Positions 8,803-16,949 of a stretch of 35,742 nucleotides of DNA are shown here, piece by piece. A model generated the notes under the pieces. The model worked only from the letters and a program-made list of their open reading frames with translations. It ran no database searches and was not told where the DNA came from. Position 1 is the first letter of the stretch. Each line of letters begins with the position of its first letter. The position numbers were made by a program, and so were the translations under genes. The stretch spans positions 1-35,742 of the forward strand of contig JAACJV010000010.1 in NCBI GenBank assembly GCA_021378535.1, given 5' to 3'. Source of the DNA: Ureaplasma sp. Hg1 (lineage in GTDB: Bacteria > Bacillota_I > Bacilli_A > Mycoplasmatales > Mycoplasmoidaceae).

Positions 8803-10482
8803 TTATGCAATATCGAATACTGTTGTAAAGATGTAAGGGTTTTTCTTTTTTCATTTTCATACATAAGAGCTGGTAATACCTCTAATGATTTCTTGAATTT
8901 TAGCATCACTAATTGTTTTATTAATCCGCATTTCCTTTTCAAGGTTTTCTTTTACACTATGTGATATTCGAGCTACTAATGCACCCGATTCTTTTGCAAA
9001 GAAGCAACCTCGTGTACTTATTATTGGAGTAGTATTAACTTTAGCTTTAGAACGGTTGATGTTAACAATAACATTAACAATCCCATCGCTTGATAATACG
9101 CCTCTTTCTTTTAATAAAATAGCACTATCGGCATTAGTTGAATTACCATCAATATAAATTGGCTGAGCTGGCACGAAGGTATCAGTTAAGCTTAGTGTAC
9201 CATTTAATAATTTTAATTTTTGTCCGTTTGTTGCAATTAAAATGTGATCTTTTTGATAGCCTAAATCGGTTGCGTTTTCTTGAAGTCTTCGAAGCATTTT
9301 ATATTCTCCATGAATTGGAAAAATTCATTTCGGACTTAAAGCACGAATCATTAATTGTTGTTCACTACGAGTAGCGTGACCAGAAGAGTGAATTTTAAAA
9401 TTTGGTGAGTTTTCATAAACTTTAACACCTTGTTTATAAAGTTGATTAATTAAATTTTCGACATTAGCAAAGTTTCCGGGAATGGGATTACTTGATAAAA
9501 TGATTGTATCAGTAGGTTTTAGGGTAACTTTTGTATGCTTACCTTGTGCCATTACATTTAAAGCAGCCATTTCTTCACCTTGTGAGCCGGTTAGAATGAT
9601 TAAGATTTCTTCATCTGCGTATTTACTTAGATCTTTAGCTAAAACAAAATCTTGTTCTTTAGCATCAAGGTAACCAATTTTTCGGCTTGTCTTAACATTA
9701 GATTCCATTGATTTTCCTAGGATGCAAATTTTTCGTCCCATTTTTACACCCGCAGCAATGATTTGTTCGACTCTACCAAGGTTAGAAGCAAATGTTGATA
9801 CAAATACTCTAGCAGTTGATTTTGCAATCAAACTACGAATGTTTTGAATGATATATCTTTCTGATTCACTAAAACCATTAACTTCAGCACTAGTTGATTC
9901 ACAAAGTAAGACATCAACGCCGCGGCGTGATATTTCCATCATACGAGATAAATTTGTTTCTTGCCCACTAGTTGCAAAGTCAAATCTAAAATCTCCAGTT
10001 GAAACGATATTGCCATTAGGTGTTTGGATTCCGACAGCATGAGCATCTGGAATAGAGTGACATACTCTAAAGAAGTCAACGGTGAAGTGTTTAAATTTAA
10101 ATTCCTGTGAATCATTGTATTCAATAATTTCAGGTGGTTTAACATCACGGTTTTCAGCAAGTCGTCTTTCAATTAATTTACATGCTAGTTTTGGAGCATA
10201 AATAACTGGAACTTTAACTTGACGAAGCAAATGTGGAATTCCCCCAATGTGATCTTCATGTCCATGTGTAATAAACAATGCTTTAACTTTGCTTTGATTT
10301 TCTTTTAAATAAGCATAGTTGGCAACGATACCATTAATTCCTAATAAATCACTGTTTGCAAATTTAATTCCTGTATCAACGATAATCATTTCATCGTCAT
10401 GTTCAACTATATATGTATTCTTCCCAATTTCCTCTAAACCGCCTAAGGCGTAGATGTACGTTGGCTTTTTGTTATTTTCCAT
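8803..10482 (-). CDS. rnj: Ribonuclease J
   Basis: A 559-residue metallo-beta-lactamase/beta-CASP ribonuclease with 5'-3' exo- and endonuclease activity in mRNA turnover and rRNA maturation. The zinc-binding HGHEDHIGG lies at 73-81, with GDFRFDF and the beta-CASP segments FVSTFASNLGRVEQII, LTGSQGE and HSSGHA following. Three UGA codons are read as Trp: one in SPKWIFPIHGEY, a universally conserved region, and two close to the C-terminus, which extend the protein to the TAA at 8805-8803. The start follows GAGGT. With RNase Y and RNase III also in this window, three main Gram-positive ribonucleases are encoded within 22 kb. The 289 bases upstream (10483-10771) hold only promoter-like A+T sequence. 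Confidence 0.93.
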
Positions 10483-10771
10483 ATTTACCTCTTGTATTAA
10501 TTTCTACAACATTATTACTTACTTAAAATATGATTTCTTTTATTAAGTATAGATATTAAAATAATATTATAGATGCACTATGTCTTCATAGCTTGTTGTA
10601 TTTATTATATATTATGATACAAAAAAAGCAATTGAATTATTACTTTTTTGAGGATTGGTAACAAAAAAATATTAATTAATGATTATATTTAATAGTTATA
10701 CCTTGATTAATAACAGTGTTAGTATTATCATATATTATAATTAAATTGATTATTACACATAAGGAGTTACC

Positions 10772-11071
10772 ATGGATATTAAAAAATATAAAAGAGTTGA
10801 ATCAACACTAATCTGATTTGGAATAGTGTTGATATTCATTTCACTTGTAATGGTTTATGTTGGTGTTTCCTTTATGGTTAATGATATTCCAACTCGGAAC
10901 AATGATACGAATGATATTATCGGTATTTCAGTCTTATGTGCAAGCTGAGGAGTTTCAATTTCATACAATTCGATTGTTTGAATTATTGTTAAGTATTGAA
11001 GAAGTGTCAAGTATTACAATTTCAAGCAATCAACTGAAGAAATCAACATCAATAAAAATATGGCAAGATAA
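10772..11071 (+). CDS. Small two-helix membrane protein of unknown function
   Basis: A 99-residue protein, seen only if five UGA codons are read as Trp; the standard code breaks it into fragments. The start ATG has a strong AAGGAG. Predicted helices are at about 14-36 (IWFGIVLIFISLVMVYVG and on) and about 50-73 (IIGISVLCASWG through SIVWIIV), separated by a polar loop (NDIPTRNNDTND). The basic C-terminus contains KYWRSVKYYNFK. I do not recognise a family. A TATAAT lies at 10736-10741. The stop codon lies inside the loop of a strong terminator, so this gene is a separate transcription unit from the riboswitch and permease that follow. Confidence 0.7.
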
Positions 11072-11090
11072 AGCCATATTTTTATTTTTA
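11051..11090 (+). terminator. Terminator overlapping the end of the small membrane protein gene
   Basis: AATAAAAATATGGC (11051-11064) pairs with GCCATATTTTTATT (11073-11086), 14 bp without mismatch and an 8-base loop, followed by more T. The stop codon TAA (11069-11071) is in the loop. Confidence 0.85.
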
Positions 11091-11104
11091 GCTATTTTTT
11101 TGTG

Positions 11105-11110
11105 TATAAT
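11105..11110 (+). promoter_or_regulatory. -10 element upstream of the purine riboswitch
   Basis: TATAAT preceded by TGTG, 20 bases before the first paired base of the riboswitch aptamer. No convincing -35 is seen; the upstream bases are the T-rich end of the preceding terminator. Confidence 0.5.
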
Positions 11111-11129
11111 ATTTACATACTTAATTAAA

Positions 11130-11188
11130 CCGTATAATCCTCTAATTTGGCGAGGAGTTTCTACAAGAGACCTAATCTCTTACTATGG
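11130..11188 (+). promoter_or_regulatory. Purine riboswitch aptamer, guanine type
   Basis: The aptamer follows the purine riboswitch consensus. P1 5' strand is CCGTA (11130-11134), then TAATC, P2 with a 7-base L2 ending in TTGG, the junction AGTTTCTAC (11156-11164), P3 AAGAG/CTCTT with an L3 containing ACC for the loop-loop contact, and ACTATGG at the 3' side (11182-11188). The specificity base is C at 11183, which in this family pairs with guanine or hypoxanthine (U would mean adenine). The switch lies upstream of a purine permease, as expected. Confidence 0.93.
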
Positions 11189-11240
11189 GGAAATTACATT
11201 CGTGTAGTTTGCCCCTTCGTTGCGGACAGACTATTTTTTT
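11187..11240 (+). terminator. Riboswitch expression platform: antiterminator and intrinsic terminator
   Basis: Two exclusive hairpins can be drawn. Antiterminator: GGGG and AAATTACA (11187-11198) pair with TGTAGTTT, a bulged G and CCCC (11203-11215) around a TTCG loop (11199-11202). Terminator: TAGTTTG (11205-11211) pairs with CAGACTA (11227-11233) and is followed by seven T (11234-11240). The antiterminator takes the first two Gs from the 3' strand of P1, so ligand-stabilised P1 should free the terminator arm. The predicted logic is that purine turns the permease off. Confidence 0.85.
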
Positions 11241-11284
11241 ATACAAAAATGTCTTACTTAAGTAAAAATTTTACGGAGGTTTTT

Positions 11285-12859
11285 ATGACAAAAACAGCAA
11301 CTTTTAAAGCAAAGAGTTACCAACATTTAGACAAATGGTTTAAATTAGATGAGCGGAACGCAATTATTAAAAAAGAATTTATTGGAGGTTTGTCTACATT
11401 TTTAGCAATGGTATATATTCTAGTTGTAGAACCTTCAATTTTAGGAAATCTAGCAGATCAGAATATTGATAAAGTAGGTGACCCCCATTATGGGTTGGAT
11501 TACCATGGAGCATTATTTTTAGGGACAGCTATTTCTGCATTCATTGGGACGTTTTTAATGGGAGCCTTTGCTAACGTTCCAATTGTACTAGCACCTGGAA
11601 TGGGATTAAATGCCTTTTTTACTTATACAATTGGTTTTCAATTTGGTTTTGATTTTAGTGAAGCTTTAGTTTGTGTGTTCTTTTCAGGAGCATTATATTG
11701 CATCCTTAGTATTACACCAGCCCGACGGCACATCGCTGAAGCATTACCACATAATTTCAAAATTGGGATTGGTGCTATGATTGGTATGTTTATTGCATAT
11801 TTAGGTATTGCAACAAGTGGTATTATTACAAATCATACCAACACTCCTTTTGTTGACGCAAACGGAATAACTCATTTGATAGCAACTGCCACCCCAACAA
11901 CATTAGGTGATTTTACTAACCCTATTATTATTATTTCGATAATAGTTCTCTTATTATCGTTTGTATTATATTTCCTAAAAGTGCAGGGTTCCATTTTGAT
12001 TACAATCATTCTAGGTATTGCTATGCTCGGCATTGCTTATGCTTGCGGGGCTGGTCATGGGCTAAGTAGCGCCTTTAAGATTCAAGGTTATAATGATTTC
12101 TCATTAATGCCAAGTGCAATGAAGGAAATGTGGCAAGCAATTCCTAGGACTTTGAGTAAGCCACTTGCGTATGTAGCTATCGTCACTGTTCTATATGTTG
12201 ATTTCTTTGATACAACCGGATCATTATTTACTTTAGGTAGAGCTTCTGGTTTAATGAAAGACGGAACTTCAAAGGAAGAACTTAAATGATTGAAAAGAGC
12301 TAATCTAGTAGATGGGTTTGCAAGTATTACAAGTTCAATGTTTTTATCTTCATCTATTAATGCAACAGTTGAATCATCAGCAGGTATTGGAGTCGGTGCA
12401 AAAACAGGGTTATCATCAGTTTTTGCAAGTTTCTTTTTAATTTTAACATTGGTTTTATGACCGATCATGGGTCCTGTTTTACCAGTAGGTAAGGATGCCT
12501 TGCAGCCGGTGACGGGGCCAATCTTAATCCTCGTAGGAGCGTTAATGTTAACGCAACTTAAAGATTTTGATTGATCTAAAAAATTAGATATTCCAGTCTT
12601 AATGTCAATTCTAATATTTGGAATGTTAGGGTATTCTATTTCTGCAGGGATTGCATGAGGAACAGTAGCTTTTGTTTTAGTTCATGGTTCATATGCGGTT
12701 TCTCAATATGTGTCACCAATCTTACATCACCAAGAAAGAGTTATGTGGAAGGATACGCAAATGCGACTACTCACCATTGCAGTATGAGTGATCCTAGTCC
12801 TATCGTTACTATTTATAGTTTCTGATGCGCTAATCCGTGGTGGAGTTATAACTTCATAA
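11285..12859 (+). CDS. NCS2-family purine permease (guanine/hypoxanthine type)
   Basis: A 524-residue, highly hydrophobic transporter of the AzgA/PbuG branch of the NCS2 family. Features are GGLSTFLAMVYILVVEPSIL near the N-terminus, ANVPIVLAPGMGLNAFFTYT (the conserved APGMGLNAFF signature), FFDTTGSLFTLGRASG, SSSINATVESSAGIGVGAKTGLSS (the ExxxGIxxGxxTG motif) and PVTGPILILVGALM. Five UGA codons in the second half are read as Trp. The start follows ACGGAGG. It takes up purine bases, in keeping with a salvage-dependent mollicute. The guanine riboswitch in its leader supports guanine or hypoxanthine as the relevant purine. Confidence 0.92.
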
Positions 12860-12880
12860 CAATAAATATATTTAAATAAA

Positions 12881-12934
12881 AAAATAGTAAGTGATTATTC
12901 CTGGACGAGCCAGGATGGACTTACTATTTTTTTT
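12881..12934. terminator. Two-tier terminator between the purine permease and nrdG
   Basis: AAAATAGTAAGT (12881-12892) pairs with ACTTACTATTTT (12919-12930), followed by more T. Within the loop a second stem, TCCTGG (12899-12904) with CCAGGA (12910-12915), closes on ACGAG. It can serve both convergent genes. Confidence 0.85.
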
Positions 12935-12958
12935 AATATATTCATTCACTTACCTTAA

Positions 12959-13468
12959 TTAAGAATAAGGCAGAGTCACTACTTTGTGATGCTTTAATGA
13001 TGCTTTAACATCGACCAAACGTTGGTTACTTGAACCGCGATATTTAGTTTCTGTGCTAAATAGTTTTAAAACAAATTTTCCATCAACTAAAACATCAATA
13101 TTACTTAACAATGATTTTATATGTTTATCTGTTTCACAAATGTTTAATAATTCTTCATAGGTGTAGCCGGTATAAGATCATATACTTAGTTTTGTAGTTA
13201 CTTTAATCGCTTTTGCAAAAGTTGCGAAGGCTTCGGGTTGCTGAAAAGGGTCACCACCACTAAAGGTAATTCCTTTTAAATATGTACTCTTTTGAATATC
13301 AACTAATAAATCATCAATTTCTAGTAGTTCACCACCTTCAAAAGGTTGGGTTTCGGGATTAAAACAACCGGGACAATTATGTGTACAACCCTGTGAAAAG
13401 TAAACTCTTCGTAACCCCTTACCATTGGTTAAACTTTCATTGATCATGCCGCTTAATCTAATTTTCAT
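12959..13468 (-). CDS. nrdG: Anaerobic ribonucleotide reductase activating protein NrdG
   Basis: A 169-residue radical-SAM enzyme that installs the glycyl radical in class III ribonucleotide reductase. The [4Fe-4S] ligands are CTHNCPGC (C28, C32, C35) and the SAM-binding GGD motif is FSGGDP (69-74). One UGA (Trp after KLSI) must be read through, giving the remaining 72 residues. The start codon overlaps the end of the upstream glycyl-radical ORF by 11 bases, which indicates translational coupling with its substrate domain. Length is normal for NrdG. Confidence 0.92.
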
Positions 13469-13655
13469 TACTTTTAGATTTTATATGATAAACATTATTG
13501 TGTTTATTGTTATGATCAATTCGATCATTACGTTCTGCAGTTTTACCAACTCCAAATCTTTCGTCTAATGAAAGGTAGCCAGTGACACGGCTAATGCCTT
13601 GTGTGTTGTTGCTGCCACAGTGGGGGCAACCGTTTTTATTACATTTATTTTCCAT
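13458..13655 (-). CDS. nrdD: Separate glycyl-radical C-terminal domain of NrdD
   Basis: A 65-residue ORF that corresponds to the very C-terminus of class III ribonucleotide reductase. CPHCG (10-14) is the second CxxC of the zinc ribbon. SRVTGYLS (22-29) is the glycyl-radical loop with Gly26 as the expected radical site, and RFGVGKTAERNDR is the typical tail. It starts at an ATG with a near-perfect AAAGGAG six bases upstream, so independent translation is credible. The body of NrdD ends 11 bases upstream (stop 13669-13667) just after the first zinc CxxC. The ORF lies in the -1 frame relative to the body. It may be a genuine subunit, the product of a -1 frameshift, or the result of a one-base error in the T5 run at 13673-13669. 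Confidence 0.85.
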   Translation of the reverse strand: MENKCNKNGCPHCGSNNTQGISRVTGYLSLDERFGVGKTAERNDRIDHNNKHNNVYHIKSKSNEN

Positions 13656-13666
13656 ATTAATCTCCT

Positions 13667-15346
13667 TTAAAAATATTTATAGCATTGTTTACAATATTGA
13701 ATATGTCAGTTTATACCGAAATAACTAATGTTAGTTGTTTCATAAGCAAAACGTACAATATCTTCAATTGTTTCTGGTTCAGGATATCCATCAATTTCAA
13801 CATAGGAAATATGACCAGAGTTACATAATTTATGATAAGGTGCTTCAACATTAATTTTGTCAAAGATAGGTATTATGAAACCTACGGGAATATGAAAACT
13901 ATTAGTATAATATTCTTTATCAGTAACACCTTTAATTTTTCCAAATTTAGCTTGATCTAATTTAATAAAATAACCAGATAAACCTTCTGCTGGAGTCGCA
14001 TAACAACTAAAATTTAAATGATACTTTTTAGTTAAATCATCAGTTTTGTTACGAATGAATGAAATTATTTCCAAACCTAGTTGTTTTGCTTCTTCAGATT
14101 CGCCATGGTGTTTTCCGATTAAAGCAGTTAAAGTTTCAGCCAAACCAATAAAACCAATTCCTAATGTTCCATGCTTAATAACAGCTTCAATGGAATCATC
14201 AGGTTTTAAATTTTCACTTCCAACCATAACGTGCTGACCAATAGCGAATGGTAAATCTTTTACCCTAAGTTTTTTCATTGTATTATAACGATGAATTAAT
14301 TGTTCTTCAGATAATTTAACTTTTTCATTTAATAGTTTATAAAAAGTTTTAATATCATGTTTTGCTAAAATTCCTAAACGAACTAGATTGATGGTAACGG
14401 GTGCATTGTTGCCACGGCCGTCAACACCAGCTTCACCATTAACATTACTCAAAACATAGGTGCGACATCCCATTGTAGCAGGCAAGACGCCTTTGTCGTA
14501 TCACTCCTTATTGAAATCAGCATCTAGATTCATAAAGGTAGGGTTCATTCTTTTGCTTGTCACACGACATGCTAATTTGAATAAATAATAGTAAGGGTCG
14601 TTAATATCACGATTGACACCTTTTTTAACTCTGAATATAATGTTAGGGAAGATTGGTTGTTCTCCATTACCTAAACCTTTTTCATATTGTTCTAGAAATA
14701 TTTTGCATAATAGTGCAGCATCTTTGTTCTTAGGAATACCGATATTTAATGAGCTAAAGGGAACTTGACTCCCTGCGCGACTATGCATTGTGTTTAAATT
14801 AAAAACTATTGCCTGCATTGCTTGTCCGATTCTTTTGTATAATTTTTCTTCCACTAATTTCTCTAATAGTTTAGGATCAACTTTTAATGCTTGGTATTCT
14901 TTTCTTATTTCTTGCCTTGTTGGTTCGATATAATCTGATAAATCATTATCAAAGTTTGGGTGGGATTGACCACCAAACATATCATTTTGAGTTGCCTGCA
15001 TCAAAATACATGATAACTCAGCTGCTACTTCAATCCGTTTTGGTTGGCGGATATATCCATAACCAGTGTTGAATCCTTCGCGTAACATTTTAGCTGTCGG
15101 GATATGAAGACAATTAATAGTTAAATTATAACTATCCATATCGTGAATATAAAAGTCTCCTTCAACATGTGCTTTAACAAATTCAGCAGGGATAACGCTA
15201 CGGATGTAACATTTATTTGATTCAGAAGCAATTCTCAATAATTTAGCTGAGAAATTATTACCGACATTAGCATTATCACGATCTGTTTCCACACCCATCT
15301 TTGCGATTTTATCCATTAAAGCAGTTTCTTCTTTTTTATTATTCAA
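13667..15346 (-). CDS. nrdD: Anaerobic (class III) ribonucleoside-triphosphate reductase, catalytic body
   Basis: A 559-residue body of NrdD, which reduces ribonucleoside triphosphates in the absence of oxygen. Signature segments are YIHDMDSYNLTINCLHIP (Cys79) and PATMGCRTYVLSN (Cys294), matching the two catalytic cysteines of the T4 enzyme (79 and 290), plus DKEYYTNSFHIPVG and SYFGINWHIQYCKQC at the end (first zinc CxxC, 552-555). Two UGA codons are Trp. The TTG start at 15346 is chosen for AAGGAG ten bases upstream. An ATP-cone domain is absent, as in T4 NrdD; joined to the 65-residue ORF the total would be about 630. The frame stops at TAA before the second zinc CxxC and the radical glycine, so this polypeptide alone cannot be active. 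Confidence 0.9.
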
Positions 15347-15441
15347 TTTTATTTTTCTCCTTTTTTTAAAATTAGTTGTCAATAGATGTCCCTTAACATT
15401 CAACTTTAAGGTATGTTTCATTAATTTTAGAGACACGAAAT

Positions 15442-15489
15442 AACTATTAGAGGTTAGTTTTTAAAGCAAAACTTTTTCCTCTAGTAGTT
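15442..15489 (-). repeat. Leader inverted repeat of the nrdD transcript
   Basis: AACTATTAGAGG (15442-15453) and CCTCTAGTAGTT (15478-15489) are inverted repeats with one non-matching pair. An inner AGTTTT/AAAACT stem can also form. It lies about 100 bases before the nrdD start and just after a TATAGT that could be its -10 element (about 15491-15496), so it would be near the 5' end of the mRNA. No T run follows on the minus strand. Confidence 0.45.
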
Positions 15490-15521
15490 AAACTATACTC
15501 CATATTCAAATAAATTTGTAT

Positions 15522-15564
15522 AAATATCACTACAAAATATTAAGTAAATTTTGTAGTGATATTT
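15522..15564. promoter_or_regulatory. 17-bp perfect inverted repeat upstream of nrdD-nrdG (possible operator)
   Basis: AAATATCACTACAAAAT (15522-15538) is repeated exactly inverted at 15548-15564 around a 9-base spacer. It sits just upstream of the likely nrdD promoter region. No gene on the plus strand ends here, and the only gene it precedes is nrdD, so an operator or DNA-bound regulator site is more likely than a terminator. The half-site CACTACA resembles half of the NrdR box, but the spacing and centre do not fit that consensus. Confidence 0.5.
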
Positions 15565-15671
15565 TAATTATTTAAATTTGTATTATAAACATATCCTTAA
15601 ATAAATTAATGAAAAAAACAATACGTTGAATTTGATGTCAATTGTCCTTTTAACTATATAGTTTTGATTAA

Positions 15672-16071
15672 GATTTAGTTAGCAAACAATTAATATTATC
15701 TGATTTAACAAACGATGAATTAAGATTAGCTTTCAAACTAAATTTTTAGATCACCAACCGGAGAATTGATTTGAAATGGTTTGATGCAAGCAAAATCGAA
15801 TCTCTTAATCAAGCACCGCACAAGCTATTTGAAGGATCTTGAAGAAAGTAACATCAGTTGTATCGAAGGAATTCAATCAAACTATTATTCTCGCTTGTTT
15901 AAAGGTAAGCGACACTCCTTAGAAAAAGTAGCAAAGGTATTGCCAACATATAAAATTGTTGAATTAAATGAATGAAAATTTACTAATATTAAGAATTCAT
16001 CAATTTCAACAAACACAATGTTTGAGTCATATGATAGAACGAATAATATTAACTATTTGGAAGGGAAATAA
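15672..16071 (+). pseudogene. Decayed coding remnant of unknown origin
   Basis: Two overlapping open stretches in different frames look like one broken gene. The first (15672 to about 15850) reads DLVSKQLILSDLTNDELRLA and on, has a TAG at 15747-15749, continues with IDLKWFDASKIESLNQAP, and ends at a TAA after GSWRK. The second (15781-16071, with one UGA as Trp) reads ISCIEGIQSNYYSRLFKGKR then VAKVLPTYKIVELNEWKF and closes with TAA. Neither has a ribosome binding site. I do not recognise the family. It lies in a gene-free stretch between nrdD and the L10 promoter; transferred or phage-derived DNA is possible but unproven. Confidence 0.4.
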
Positions 16072-16237
16072 GACGTAATTTTATTTCTTCAAAAATGGGT
16101 TCCCCCACTTTATTGTTTGCGAACAAAATTTAATAGATAATGAATGGATGGTTTTTTTCATTTGATAAATAGATATGATATTAAATATTGATGTAGAAAA
16201 ATGTTTTATCTTTATTTGCATTAAAATATATCTAACA

Positions 16238-16266
16238 TTGCTTTTTATTGCTCTATTGCGTATAAT
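16238..16266 (+). promoter_or_regulatory. Promoter of rplJ-rplL
   Basis: TTGCTT (16238-16243), a 17-base spacer and TATAAT (16261-16266). The predicted start falls immediately before the L10 leader. Confidence 0.8.
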
Positions 16267-16276
16267 ACTTATACAA

Positions 16277-16332
16277 TGTACCAAAGACAGTAACGGATTA
16301 TTATTAATCTTAATTATGTTACCGAGGTTAAT
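16277..16332 (+). promoter_or_regulatory. Ribosomal protein L10 leader
   Basis: The segment contains the conserved ACCAAAGACAGTAAC (16280-16294) and GTTACCGAGGTTAAT (16318-16332) blocks of the L10 leader of Gram-positive bacteria. GTAAC and GTTAC form the closing stem. In that family the L10-L12 complex binds the leader when free and represses its own operon. It lies between the promoter and rplJ as expected. Confidence 0.85.
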
Positions 16333-16396
16333 ATCACTATAAATGTATTAATTAACCTCTAAAAAAACTTTGTTTTTTTTGAGGTTTTTGTTTACA
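16324..16396 (+). terminator. L10 attenuator with competing antiterminator
   Basis: The terminator pairs AACCTCTAAAAAAAC (16355-16369) with GTTTTTTTTGAGGTT (16372-16386), 15 positions with one mismatch, and more T follows. The end of the leader, GAGGTTAAT (16324-16332), is exactly complementary to ATTAACCTC (16351-16359), which contains the left arm of the terminator. Pairing of these two blocks terminator formation. Binding of L10 to the leader should prevent that and end transcription. Confidence 0.8.
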
Positions 16397-16427
16397 TTGT
16401 ATATTTTATATGGAGGTGAAAAGAGAT

Positions 16428-16913
16428 ATGAAACCAATCATCGTTGAAAAACAAACGCATATTAAAGAAATATCAAAATGAATTGATGAATCAAAATCAT
16501 TTGTAATCTTTGAATATCACGGTTTAACTGCTACTGAAATGGCGGGATTAAGAAATGCTTTACATAGTTCAAACTCAAAGTTATTTGTTTTAAAAAACAA
16601 TATAACAAAACGAGCTTTAAACAAATCAAGCATTAAAGATTTTGATAAATTATTAAAAGGTCCTAATGCAATCGCATTCGCTAAAGATGATGAAATCGCT
16701 GCTATTAAAGCTGTTGCTGAAATAGCTAAGAATCACGATTTCGTAACCATCAAAGGTGGCTATTTAGAAAAGAAATTCATTGATGCAGACAAAGTTAAAG
16801 AACTTTCAAGCATTCCAGGTCGTGACGGCCTATACTCAATGTTATTATCTTGCTTCACTGCACCAATCCGAAACTTCTTATATGGAGTTAAGGCTGTAGC
16901 TGAACAAAAATAA
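16428..16913 (+). CDS. rplJ: Ribosomal protein L10
   Basis: A 161-residue L10, the base of the ribosomal stalk, which anchors L7/L12 dimers. MKPIIVEKQTHIKEISKW opens the protein, with one UGA as Trp at residue 18, followed by SFVIFEYHGLTATEMAGLRNAL, the conserved N-terminal rRNA- and L11-binding region. The C-terminal helix for L12 binding is short. The start ATG follows GGAGGTGAAAAG. Expression is controlled by the L10 leader and attenuator upstream. Confidence 0.95.
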
Positions 16914-16949
16914 TAACATATAAAAATAAAACAAAATAAGGAGAACATC

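Noticed and set aside
15522-15564. Canonical NrdR box pair before nrdD
   Set aside because: NrdR boxes are 16-bp palindromes with a CTATATATAG-like centre, usually in pairs at helical spacing. Here there is one 43-base inverted repeat with a different centre.
16081-16284. 67-codon minus-strand ORF between the decayed gene and rplJ
   Set aside because: It overlaps the rplJ promoter and -10 element, has no ribosome binding site, and its composition is that of A+T-rich noise.
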